Notes under the pieces: model-generated | What the model saw: only the letters and a program-made list of their open reading frames with translations | What the model was told of the DNA's origin: nothing | Databases searched by the model: none | Shown here: in pieces, positions 35,815 to 47,150 of the stretch | Position numbering within the stretch: position 1 is the stretch's first letter | Layout: each line of letters begins with the position of its first letter | Assembly (NCBI RefSeq): GCF_041381155.1 | Contig: NC_091139.1 | Coordinates: forward strand, 8,370,383 to 8,434,382 | From: Argopecten irradians | Taxonomy: Eukaryota; Mollusca; Bivalvia; Pectinida; Pectinidae | Reading direction: 5' to 3' | Length of the DNA: 64,000 bases | Position numbers and translations under genes: made by a program

Positions 35815-36165
35815 ACCAAGGGGTAATCAAGTAACCAGTCTTAAAGGCATGGGTTGGAATCCCACCGCTGTCACCAAAGTAACCACGAAACCAGTTTTAA
35901 AGCCATAGGTTGGAATCCCACTGCTGTCACCAAAGTAACCACGAAACCAGTCTTAAAGCCATAGATTGGAATCCCACCGCTGTCACCACCGAAGTAACAA
36001 GGAAACCAGTCTTAAAGCCATAGATTGAAATCCCACCGCTGTCACCAAAGTAACCACGAAACCAGTCTTAAAGCATAGATTGGCATCCCACCGCTGTCAC
36101 CAAAGTAACCACGAAACCAGTCTTAAGGCATGGGTTAGAATCCCACCGCTGCCACCAAATGAAAC
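35815..36165. repeat. 56-bp tandem repeat, about 6 copies
   Basis: Units read GTAACCACGAAACCAGTCTT, AAAGCCATAGATTGGAATCC and CACCGCTGTCACCAAA. Sequences on both flanks (GCCACCAAATGTAACGTACA with GAGGCCGCGG, and GCCACCAAATGAAACGTGAA with GAGGCCGGGG) also resemble each other, so the array sits between two copies of a longer repeated segment. Confidence 0.9.
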
Positions 36166-36413
36166 GTGAAGAGGCCGGGGTAGACTATGAAGCGGTCAAC
36201 TAACCATACAATGATCACACTTGACATTATGTATAACGATACATGGACCCGACACTCGACCGCTCAGCCACAAAAGTTAGTTAATGGACCATGCGATATA
36301 CATGGCCATATCCACGAATCGTAATACCTTCTAGACTAACGCTATTTCTATATTAGCTAGCGTTCTAAGTTCGGTGTTTTCGATGTGGAAATTGGTAGTA
36401 CACGTGGATCCCT

Positions 36414-36515
36414 AATAATTTAATGTGTATTTAAACATTAAAACATAGTTGATAAAGCAACATAGGGAACGATTTAATGTGTATTTAAACATTAAAACAT
36501 AGTTGATAAAGCGAG
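36414..36515. repeat. 53-bp duplication
   Basis: Two copies of TTTAATGTGTATTTAAACAT followed by TAAAACATAGTTGATAAAGC stand about 54 bases apart with no mismatch in the shared part, suggesting a young duplication. Confidence 0.9.
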
Positions 36516-38256
36516 TGATTTTAGATGTCACTATCCATGTATAAACAATATGTGCGAGACGTCCAAAACGAGGACAGTTTTACGTACTTCATAGTGCAAT
36601 CTCACTGAAACACCTTGCTTAGACACCCAGCAGGACATACCGCCAGATCACATTTACTAATGATACTAGCAACTACCTGGTCTACCCACCTCCCTAAACC
36701 GCATTAACCAAGGGACACAACTACAGCAATAAACGTCATACACTCGTGTGCGTCACGGCCTATGGTTAAAGCTGCCCTTGAAATGGTGAATGCTCGACTT
36801 ACAGAAAAACCTTAGGATGGTTATGCTCTGTGCTATCTAGTGTATTTTAGTACGTCTGTACTCTGTGGCCACAGGGGCGCGGGAATGGACCTGTGGACAC
36901 AGGGACGCGGGGATCGACGTAGGGACGCGGGAATCAACAGTACATGTTAATCCTCGCGCCGAAGTCGACAATCTTATCTTTGCCTGTGTCGAGAGATTAC
37001 TGACCCTCGCATCACTGTGTCGTCAGACATGGATTCCCACATTCCTGTGTTGAGAGAATACTTATTCCCGCGTCCCTGTGCTACACGCAAGTACACGGCC
37101 TCGTGGCGTGCCGCCTCGGTGTATAGATATTGTTTACTATTTATATACATCAGGCCATCCTCATATACACAAGAGGTCAGGTTCCTACTGGTATAATTTA
37201 TTAGCTCAACAATGCTCTTCTTTCGTGAATATCCTAAAAGTTTTGCTTTAGACAGAGAGTTTTTCCAACATGATTGAGACCCTAATAATGAAGCGATAAT
37301 ACTGTAAGGTGAAATCATCGTCAAATGTTTTGCTACACTAAGAACAAAACTGGTCTTAATACATTTGTTAAGAGACATTGGAAAAAAAATGTTTCCTGAC
37401 TTTACATCGAGCGTTCGGAGGATTTTTGATCCAACTATATAAGAACAACGTGATGTAGGCAGAGTCGAGATTGCACTAATGGGCCATACATAATAATTTA
37501 TCATTTAACTGCTTTTTGCTTTTTGGTTGAGCGCTCGCCTCTGTGAGAAAAATTGTAATTTTACGACGAGATACATTGTGTGATTTACAGGCATCCTAGA
37601 TAGTTTTAATGAGCAAAACATTTAGTTCAGGAGCAAGCGCATGGGTGTGCATATAATTGATACAATTATCAAATCTTTTAGAATAAGATTCCCACGTGAA
37701 TTAGCTATTTATGGAAATCGTTCCGCTTCACTAAAATTAAAAAAGACTATACCTAGAGAGAGATAACATCTTTTTGCTTTGTCAGCATCGCAGTCACCAG
37801 AAAGTTTCTCGCTGTTCGGGGGGTCACAACAAGATTTGTAAAGGTGTATTCCCTTGTAGCCTCTTTATGGCGTATTGATTATCATAATAGCCAGATAAAG
37901 TATGGTTATCTTACATCGGTATACCGTGGATGTTCTATGGGTAAGGACACGGCCAAGAGTTTGACGTATACGCCAAATGATAATGTGAACCTTTAAGTTG
38001 CAATTGCTCGGAGAGCTACAAAATAATTTACAATTATTCTGAGCACTTCTATTAGGAATATATATCAGAAAAAATTCAACAGCTGAAACTCACCATTCTT
38101 ATATGAAAAATATGCATACACATGTCATAAAGCAATATAAATTTTATTTTAATATGCAATGCACTCATGCATTCCGAAGAAAAGGGTAATTTTTTTTCTG
38201 TATTTATCTAAAAAAGCAAGAAGCTAACAAGACAAGATATATAGAATGTAGCCTAC

Positions 38257-38340
38257 CTTGTGGTCAGAGCGGAGACAATACCCCGGGAGACACCAGCTGT
38301 TCCGACTCGTAGCGTCTGTCCGTCTGTTGTTGTCTGTGGA
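38257..38340 (-). other. probable noncoding first exon of DHCR7-like gene
   Basis: On the minus strand GACCACAAG is followed by GTAGGCTAC, a good donor. The segment is GC-richer than its surroundings. It lies 3.5 kb upstream of the coding exon, whose acceptor requires an upstream exon. About 35-45 bases further upstream is GTCACGTGAC, an E-box of the kind bound by bHLH-zip factors including the USF and SREBP groups. The pairing of this exon with the coding exon is inferred. Confidence 0.45.
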
Positions 38341-40140
38341 CAGAGAGGAAGATAGGCTTTAATACAAAAAGTGTCACGTGACTAGATCGTCTGTATACCA
38401 TTAGAATCGCGTGACTTCGTTACACACACAAGACACCAGGTATCACAAATGATGCCTACTCGCTTAATGACGCTCAGTCACCGGAAAGAATTTAAAGTTA
38501 CTAATCCCTCCGAGATTTTATCTTTCGATTATGGTAATGTTTACGATCGATATGTACAGTCAAATGTTACAACATGGCTCGCTCAAAACACGTGCAGTGG
38601 AGAGTTTGAATACGAAACTAACGAGCTGGCTCAGTTTACACGTGTGCTGTCGAGTACAGCTGGCTTCTTCTGATGCACAGGATGCAAGTTCTCTTACTGT
38701 GTAATATTGATGTTTTAGTTACATAATTAACTTATTCAACACAGTACACGTGTTGTCATCAACTGTAACTAATAAACACCGGTTCATTTCCAATTAACTA
38801 ACAGTAGTGTCACTTTAAAAAAACCCAACTTGTTCTAATAAGGATGCATGGGACCAAATTCATATTAATCTTATGTATTATAACAGAGATCAGAAAAGGG
38901 CTTTGTTGTTTTAGATAAAATGGAAAGAATCGAGATGTATTCTGAATATCACGGATTCACGATGAGTCACGATTGATCGATATTGAAATCTGCAAGAGAT
39001 TGAATTCTGTCATACCGTTTACACGCGCCTGAGCTGAGGTAAGGGTCTAGCCACATTTCAGGCGTTTTAGGGCAATAAACTTTCGGTCTGGATTAAATTT
39101 TACAAAATTACACCTACGAAACAAATCATTGATTTTCTTTAATTGGAAATCACGAAAAAAGACAAAACCTCATAATAAAGAAAATAAATAGGAATTATGT
39201 ATATTTACGTAAAACACGCATTCCTTAATATTAAGCTTTTCTAACTTAAGAACAAATTGACCAGCATTTAATCATCTAGATTTCAAGAGAAATTTACTTT
39301 GCCATTAGTTTTTAGAGTACAATTGTGGTTAAATCGCGGATATCAATTATTCGGTAAAGAATTGTGTGGATTTTCCAGTAAAGTTGATCACAAATGACAA
39401 ATTCACAAATTCTTGTAGGACAAACTTGTAGGACATATAGATTGTTTATTGTCTCAAATCACACCAATACCGGACATGTCACAACCAAAGGAAATGTTGT
39501 CATAGTAACTATATACCGCATAAACACACATATCCTGGACAATGGTGATAGAATTCTGCAACTACCGACTAACTGTGACAGCTTGTATATCTTATATCGA
39601 TAATGTGTCACAAATGCATTCATTATACAGTAAAACGCTATAGCCCTGGGTCTGTAATGGAATTCATATATATATATACAACAATATATATCATTATCGG
39701 AAATGCGACAGATGCCGTATTAATTGTGTTAGCTGTTACCGTAGTTTGCTAGTTAAACGAGCCTTCCGGCGACATATGACGGGTAGACAGATTAATTATA
39801 CATAATGATACCTTCTGGGAGATCACACTATGAAAACACATTTATTTATAGAGGCTCTGGGTCGCCTCGTTCACAGATTTAAATTAGAATAAAATGAGGA
39901 AGGGAAAATGAGTGCAGTATTTTTTTATTTGCGCCGAAGATGATATATGTGTTATTATTGTTTTCTTTCCGGTGTCGCGTGTTAGTTACGTAATACACGT
40001 GGAACACGCAATATTGGATGAGTGGATACGGGGGTGGAGTAACTCGGTATCTGCAATATTATGATTTGAAAGATATACGGTGTCATCAACCAGTAATGGT
40101 AACCATGGCGATATGATAGAGGATATCAACAGCTAAGGTC
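38341..40140. other. intergenic, no gene recognised
   Basis: AT-rich sequence upstream of the probable sterol reductase promoter. A 74-codon frame at 38449-38673 has no recognisable family feature. No clear repeat or RNA gene was found. Confidence 0.4.
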
Positions 40141-40194
40141 AATGAAGGACGAATGTGAAAAAAACTAGCTACGGTTCGGGTCATTTGAGGACGG

Positions 40195-40745
40195 ATATCA
40201 CCAACAATGAATACAAGGACGAATGCCAAGGGAGCACCAACAATCAATTCAAGGAGGAATGCCAAGGGGGTACCAACAATAAATTCAAGGACGAATGCCA
40301 AGGGGGTACCAACAATAAATTCAAGGACGAATGCCAAGGGGGTACCAACAATCAATTCAAGGACGAATGCCAAGGGGGCACCAACAATAAATTCAAGGAC
40401 GAATGCCAAGGGGGTACCAACAATAAATTCAAGGACGAATGCCAAGGGGGTACCAACAATCAATTCAAGGACGAATGCCAAGGGGCACCAACAATCGATT
40501 GAAGGACGAATGTCAAGGGGGCATCAACAATCAATTCAAGGACGAATGCCAAGGGGGCACCAACAATCAATTCAAGGACGAATGCCAAGGGGCACCAACA
40601 ATAAATTCAAGGACGAATGCCAAGGGGCACCAACAATCGATTGAAGGACGAATGTCAAGGGGGTACCAACAATCAATTTAAGGACGAATGTCAAGGGGCA
40701 CCAACAATGAATTCAATGACGAATGCCAAGGGGGCACCAACAGCA
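40195..40745. repeat. 36-bp minisatellite, about 15 copies
   Basis: Units read AAGGACGAATGCCAAGGGGG then TACCAACAATAAATTC, with GGGGGCACC and AATCAATTC variants. Since 36 is divisible by 3 and the unit lacks stops in several frames, long frames appear on both strands (KDECQGGTNNKF, FVLEFIVGTPLA). Nothing supports expression. Confidence 0.92.
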
Positions 40746-40927
40746 GTTTCTGGTGTGATTTCAACAGTCAGGATAATTTAGGACAGTTGATGCCACAACA
40801 CCAATAGCTACATTTAGGGTATATCAGGACGATGACAATTGTAATTTTTGCCGTAATGTTTTATCTTTATTAGTAACGTCCCTTCGCCTCTGTAAGTATT
40901 AAATGTAATGATTGTGTGTTTTTTTAG

Positions 40928-41004
40928 CATTCCGCTTTGACAGAGTTACTTCCCTTCGTTTCACTCCGTCACAAAAAGGGAAGTAACTCTGACAGATTAG
41001 AATG
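40928..41004. mobile_element. foldback MITE, CAGAGTTACTTCCC family, copy 1
   Basis: The left arm is CATTCCGCTTTGACAGAGTT followed by ACTTCCCTT. The right arm, reverse-complemented, is CATTCTAATCTGTCAGAGTT followed by ACTTCCCTT. The loop is about 18 bases. Related copies lie at 60505-60585 and 60736-60820. Confidence 0.8.
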
Positions 41005-42021
41005 GTTTTGAAAACGGTATAATCGTGATGTTGTAGTACAGTATAGTCTCGGTATAAGACTGCTAAAGACTTTGATCAGCACACCCCATCAGGCTACTCC
41101 AGATGAAAGTAATTAAAGAGATTACTCAAGATCAGTCAGCCGTAAACAAAGCTCAAGTACAAATCTCACGCACGAGTTGCAGGTCGAGGGGCTCACAAGG
41201 AAAACATTCCAGCCAGATCGAGATGTGTGTAAGGATGGAACATTTTAAACATGGGTTTTACAAGGAACTGATGACGTCATGATCACATGACGACATCTCA
41301 CATCACATGTTTCTTTCTGTTACCTTAAGCACATCTATGGCCATCAATATTTATCCCATGGGCCCGGGGATAGCTGTGTCAAACAAGCAATCAATATTTT
41401 GCAGTGTTTTGTTGAGAGTAACAAAAACCGGAATTTCAAGTTCGGAAGTTCGTGGCAGTCACGGAACCTGAGGCTATATCCGGGAAGGATACGTAATACC
41501 AGCACCCAAGGCTACAATGGTGAACATACTTGTCTTATGTATCCGGATTCCATAAAATTAAAGTGTAAGTTAGGAGTCAACTATAACCTTTCAATAAAAT
41601 ACATGTAGTTGATATTGGGTTTTTTTCCAGAATAATCAAAATAACTAGAGAATTAGTACAAACGATATTACAACCTAATATGAGTTTAAGAAATGGCATA
41701 ACTAATTGTGCCTAATCGCTTATGAGGAACCAAAATAAATAGTTTGCCAAGAGATAAAGTGTCAGAAATATGACGACGGGTTGGGTGTGCTGTTCTGTGA
41801 CTTTAGCAGTACATGTTTTACAGTGACCACTGTCACATAGGCTCCCGTTTACAAAAACACAGCCTACCAAATCACAAACAGAGAAGAGGCCACCTTAATA
41901 ACGTATGCTGCGCATTTATATAAAATATACATATATTACTAGGTCAAAATATACCACCACAGACTAAGCAGACAGAAAGTGCATAGTCTTAAACTTAAAG
42001 TATAGTCCGACATATACTTAA

Positions 42022-42377
42022 AGATGCTCCACATCTGACAAATGTTATTTTTTCACTATCAAAAACAGGAGCAGACGATTTGGTATTTTTCTTCAATTAA
42101 AAAAGTTACCTACTTTACACCATTATTACCATTGAAAAGTTTGAGCTTCTCATTTTACTTCAAGTTAAAAATATGAAAAATAATTAATTGCATCCCGAAA
42201 AAATTCCGTGTCACTATATCCTATATGGAATGAAGTACTGATTGCGCATGCACCAAAGGCGAAATAAATTATTTTATATTATTTTTTGTGTTAATTAGAC
42301 ATATATATACACGATTAAACACCAATTATTGTTCAAATGATGAATATCCTTTATGCTCTGTCGGCGGTGGAGCATCT
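42022..42377. mobile_element. TTAA-flanked MITE, copy 2
   Basis: Same family as 1620-1981, same orientation, 356 bp. It has AGATGCTCCAC at the left end, GGTGGAGCATCT at the right, and exact TTAA at 42018-42021 and 42378-42381. Single-base differences from copy 1 are spread evenly and there are a few short indels. Shared inner segments include GCATCCCGAAAAAATTC and GCATGCACCAAAGGCGAAAT. Confidence 0.85.
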
Positions 42378-42381
42378 TTAA

Positions 42382-42949
42382 CACAAACCGCTTTCCCAGG
42401 GAATCTATGGTTACTTTAACACGATATGGTAGCCTTAAACACGCTTCTTAATAAATTGTCTAATATGATTCTTGTAATGTCACGATCGTGTGCGTGATGT
42501 TCGATGGTTTTCAAAAATGCATCGTCACGAGATAGGGCTACATTTGAATTTGTTGACATTTATAGTTGTTTTCAATGCTTTGCAATAAGACGTGTATTTT
42601 TAATCTATTTGATATTATTATTGCTATCAAACTTATATTTGTTTGGATGAACTGCATTAAAAGTTAGATTCATTGAATTTGATCTTAAAATAGTGAAATG
42701 TTTTTCTCCAGTGTCACTAAGAGACATACGCTTATTACTATATAATTCTATTTTGTTACGAGCATTTTCATTGGCTTCAAAATCAGCCCCAAAATGGCGT
42801 CGCTGTTTGTAACGTCGCTTCTGATTGGCTTAGATGACGGGATAATGATTTCATAGACAAGAGTCATAAAATGAATTTTGAACATTGAAGAGATTATTTT
42901 TTGAGTAAATTGAATTATAAGTATTAATTTGAATAGATTTTTTAATGTT
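42382..42949. other. spacer with GC-richer patch
   Basis: No gene seen. The stretch 42755-42850 (TTTTCATTGGCTTCAAAATC; GTCGCTTCTGATTGGCTT) is GC-richer than its surroundings and may be the body of a repeat that ends in the hairpin just downstream. Confidence 0.3.
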
Positions 42950-43051
42950 ATGGGGATATAACACCAAAATCTGAGTGCACTCCCATCATAAACCGCCTCG
43001 CGGTTTACTTAGAGTACACTCAGGTTATTGTATCATGTTATATCTCCAAAA
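42950..43051. repeat. hairpin with AAACCGC tip
   Basis: The left arm is ATGGGGATATAACACCAAAA with CTGAGTGCACTCCCATCATA and AACCGC. The right arm is GCGGTTTACTTAGAGTACAC with TCAGGTTATTGTATCATGTT and ATATCTCCAAAAC. The tip pairs perfectly and the arms pair imperfectly beyond it. Same style as the hairpin at 20631. Confidence 0.7.
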
Positions 43052-45439
43052 CAGGAAAAATGTAATCAAGTTAATGTTTAAATAAAGATCTAGGTGTTGA
43101 TAGACGTGTTGTTTACAGAAAGGTGCGAACCAGTTTTAAGTACAAAAATGTGACTGTTAGAAGGCTCGAGCTTTGACCGAGACTCGTCCGTATATCAATA
43201 GGCATTTATTGCTTTGTATCATATGTCTAGGGACAACAATATTATTTTTATCAAACGAAACACTGAAATATAGGTTTTATAACAGCAGCTGTTACATCAA
43301 ATAAACAAACATGATGGTGGGGTCCGTACTGAGTATAATGTAATGATGTTGTTCTGGGAAATGTACTCGCGTTCATTTCAAAATTATCACCGACACATAA
43401 CGCATCCGAAGAATTCAAAACGTTTTAAACAAAACGATCGAAATTGTAAAATTATGTGCGTATTTATCTTGTCTCATGACGCTTACAATATAGGCAATCT
43501 AACTACAAGAATATAATGATGAAAGAAATCATCCATAGGCTGACTTAATTTACATGTCTGAATTTCTGTTTTACGGTATAAGATGCAGCACATCTACCCG
43601 GGTAAAAACTGTTTATTCTCCAGATAAACAGGATACATTACATATATCCCAGTTATATAATGTGTGCATATGAACATACATGTAGGTCCTTGTAGGCGAT
43701 GCAGAGCAGTTTAATGTACGAAAACCGCAGATCTTGACAAATTTAAAGTGCGCCATCGAATTTCCTGTCTAATGTACCAAACGCAATTTAGAAATCTTCA
43801 CAATAAGACAAGGCTAACAGTACACACTTACCTCGATTTGTGGAGAGTGGAAACTATCCTACCTAGGCTAAATCTCGATTTGACACACCAGCATGCGTAT
43901 CTAGATACTTATACGAGTGCAGTGACAGCCCGGGGGTGATATGTCACTTCAAGGTCAAAGGTCACACGGTACATACCGTAGATATGTATTTCTCCGCGAA
44001 ACCCATTAAGATGAAAAGATATGGCGATCTGTGTCTGTTGTATTCAATGTCAATTTTATCACAGTTCCCGTGTCACTTTTATGATAGTTTCAGAGGACGG
44101 AATTTTATTCATGAAGTTATTTTGAAACTTGAGTTAAACTGAAAATATTCATAGTTTTGGTTGACTATGCATGCATGATGGCACATTCTTGATTGTTATA
44201 ACAGATGGAGAAGAGCGATATATTAGCTACATATGTAATTCACCTAAGAGTTATTGTATACAGGTAAACTATCAATATATGTAGTTAAAGTCCAGATGTA
44301 CACATTTATCTTAAAGTTTTATGTGCCGTAACTGGGCGAAAATTATAATGATTTTGAGCAGTATTGCTAAAAATCATTTTCTACTCTTTGTTGTACTTGT
44401 AAAATTAAATCCAATGCATTGAAAGTACTGTAATTTTCTAAATGTTAGTAACTTTTGGTGATGAATAACATATTAAAAGCTCATCTTAATTCGTAGGTAT
44501 CAAAAATACGGCACATATAACTTTAACAATTGGATTTGAAATATTCGATCCTTGTGAGCTTGAAGAGGTCATTTCATATGATACATTTCCAGTTGCTTTC
44601 CAAGAAACGAAAACGTGCATGTTGAACTCTAAATAGTTATAAACTACATGTACCATTGAGCAATGCTTTCCGGGGATGTATGCTACCCTTGAGTCTTTTA
44701 TTAGAAAAATGTGACAACACATAGCCTCTGGCTGCGACCTTTGATAAAGGATTAGTATAATTTTAAAGTGATACCAATGATATTGGTGATGAACTCATTA
44801 TCTATGAAGTGCCTGTTCTTAACCTTAGAAAGAAAATTCTATCAGAAATTAAGATAATAATAATATTAACTATCTAAATCTCTGACTTCTACACGAGGCT
44901 AAATATTTTTAAATTTTCATATCTAATGACTCTACGAATATAAAAATATTCACAGATTTATGTAAATTTATCAAAGTTATCTTTAAAAAGTTATACAATT
45001 TGTCCTCCTTCTTTAATGTTGCATTTGTTGAATGTTGTAAACATGTTTCCCTACACAATGTATTTTGTAATGATACTAATTAAGTTTGAAGTTTGACAGA
45101 AAATGATAATGCAAGATGTCCTCAACATTGCAGTCGTACCATGAATTTCAGTGTATTGGTTAATGAGAAGAAGTCTTTTAAACGACCAACCGGACAATAT
45201 CCTCACCACCCAAAGACAGTTCACCAAGAATTTTCTTTTCTGTAGGCCAAGTCCATTTGAACGTAACCAAAATACTTCAAACATTGGTTACAAGAATTAC
45301 GTAGCTTATTAATGAATCCCTTTTCACAACACGAAAGTTTCTGCAGTAGGACGTCTACAGAAGCTAATGATAATTTGTATTGGAAAAAGTCCTGGATAAA
45401 TCGTGGTTGGTTAGATAACGTCTAGGGTGACGTGTTGCT
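43052..45439. other. intergenic, no gene recognised
   Basis: Only short unrelated frames; no splice-consistent exon, RNA gene or strong repeat was noticed. Confidence 0.4.
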
Positions 45440-45895
45440 AGATTGCAGTATGGTCGTAATATGACTATTCGTTAGACTACAGTTTATTCTTATTGTGACT
45501 ATTTAGAAGACTGCAGTTTATTCGTAATGTGGCTATTTAGAAGACTGCAGTTTATTCATAATGTGACTATTTAGAAGACTTCAGTTTATTCGTAATGTGA
45601 CTATTTAGAAGACTGCAGTTTATCGTAATGTGACTATTTAGAAGACTGCAGTTTATCGTAATGTGACTATTTAGAAGACTGCAGTTTATCGTAATGTGAC
45701 TATTTATAAGACTGCACTTTATTCGTAATGCGACTATTTAGAAGACTCTTTGGGAGACTGCAGTATGCTTGTAATGTGACTATTTGGGAGACTACAGTAT
45801 GTTCATAATACAGTTATTTGTGGGATGCAGTATGGTCGTAATGTGACTTTTTGGTAGACTGCAGTATGTTCGTAATGTGACTCTTTGATACAATT
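45440..45895. repeat. 34-bp tandem repeat, about 13 copies
   Basis: Units read AGACTGCAGTTTATTCGTAA then TGTGACTATTTAGA. Central copies are nearly identical, some missing one T (TTTATCGTAA). Outer copies diverge to CAGTATGTTCGTAATGTGAC forms, giving a graded edge on both sides. Confidence 0.92.
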
Positions 45896-46218
45896 ACATA
45901 TGCACGTAGCTGTTCTGTAATAATGTTTCAAAACGTCACATCCGACAATAATTGTTTTAAAATTAAACGTACTAATAGTATAATTATTGTCAATTTGTCT
46001 TGTTACGCACTGTTTAGTGTGTCACTTGGGAAAAATGTAAGAATTTTTATGTATAACGATATTGTTACATGTTTAATAACCCAATTCGTCTTTATCACGA
46101 GAACAAATTGTACACGACCGCTGTCTTATTTCAGTGTTTGTCATCAGTAATGGGGTCAAGTATCATTGAATATTAGTGGAGCATCACGTTCTAAAGCGAA
46201 GAAATCAGACTGCTGTAC

Positions 46219-46314
46219 CACAGGCGTTTGACTCTATAGACATTTTTCTCCCTATATATGCAATACTGTGTACATATATGGAGAGAAACATATCTATAGA
46301 GTCAAACGCCTGTG
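46219..46314. mobile_element. 96-bp palindromic MITE with 7-bp target duplication
   Basis: CACAGGCGTTTGACTCTATA at the left pairs with TATAGAGTCAAACGCCTGTG at the right, and much of the middle is also complementary. Direct repeats GCTGTAC flank it at 46212-46218 and 46315-46321. CA-initiated termini with a 7-8 bp duplication fit hAT-type elements, an inference. There is no coding capacity. The clean flanks suggest a fairly recent insertion. Confidence 0.85.
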
Positions 46315-46321
46315 GCTGTAC

Positions 46322-47150
46322 ACCCAATAAATAACATAACTTTGACGATTTTTTTGTTATTTTCAAAAATATATATAATGCTAATATTTGGACATGAAAG
46401 CCAACAAATATATGCATTTCTTTAATTAGGTCTTGTCTGAAAAGTAAAAAGAGACGCTTAACTTGAAGCGAATTCGGCTCGGGTATGGATACAGCGTACA
46501 TATTTTACCTTGTTGATCGTATATTTAAATTCAATTAAAAAGTGGTAAAAATACTGTGAATTTGTCAATGTTTTTGTTGGTTGTTTTATTTTTCCTAAGG
46601 GATGTAGAGCAATAGTTTGTGTACCACAAAAGGGATGTCATGTAATATATGTCTAATCCAACCATCCGAGACGATGTAATAAGAGCGTGATCACTGGAGC
46701 GTAAAGAGATGGTACAGCGATACAGTACGAAAGATTTTTAAATGGTGATTCCTCGACAGAAACCAACCATAGAATATTTATCAAATAGAAGATATATTTT
46801 TAGAAAACAAATCACACATGTAATAGCATACGGTCACTTGAGCAACCTCAGACGACAAAGTTTGTACGACAAGTTTCTACACATGTCAATGCTCATTAAT
46901 TACTATCTGTACACAATACTATAAATTAGTCAATATTGACTAATCTATAAGTCATTAAGAAGTTGATTGCTTTCATATGTGAAAATTGAACGATCAACAT
47001 CTATCGCCACAAGTCTATCTTATTGGTAGCTATAACGTGCAGTCTCCAAAGAAGATGTACTTTCTGACAAGTACTGTATGCGACATGCACGCACGGCACA
47101 CGTGCAGATCACGTGTTTCGCTAATACCAAAGTTTTGTTATAATGTATCG
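46322..47150. other. spacer before the 44-bp array
   Basis: AT-rich with no recognised gene or repeat. Confidence 0.4.

Larger units (their letters stand above)
34744..38256 (-). other. probable 5' UTR intron of DHCR7-like gene
   Basis: Runs from a donor GTAGGC (just below 38257) to the acceptor CATTACAG at 34744-34751. It contains the 56-bp array at 35815-36165, a 53-base duplication near 36414-36515, and inverted CACAGGGACGCGGG / TTCCCGCGTCCCTGTG pieces at 36895-37080. A 176-codon minus-strand frame at 36974-37504 matches nothing I know and is not called a gene. Confidence 0.45.

Noticed and set aside
36974-37504. 176-codon minus-strand frame
   Set aside because: No recognisable domain, membrane topology or splice context. 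It lies in the presumed 5' UTR intron of the sterol reductase gene. It could be a decayed element, but nothing supports a call.
40086-40644. Repetitive proteins on both strands (KDECQGGTNN and FVLEFIVGTPLA)
   Set aside because: A 36-bp tandem unit without stops opens several frames at once, including opposite strands; there is no signal peptide, splice site or flanking gene structure.
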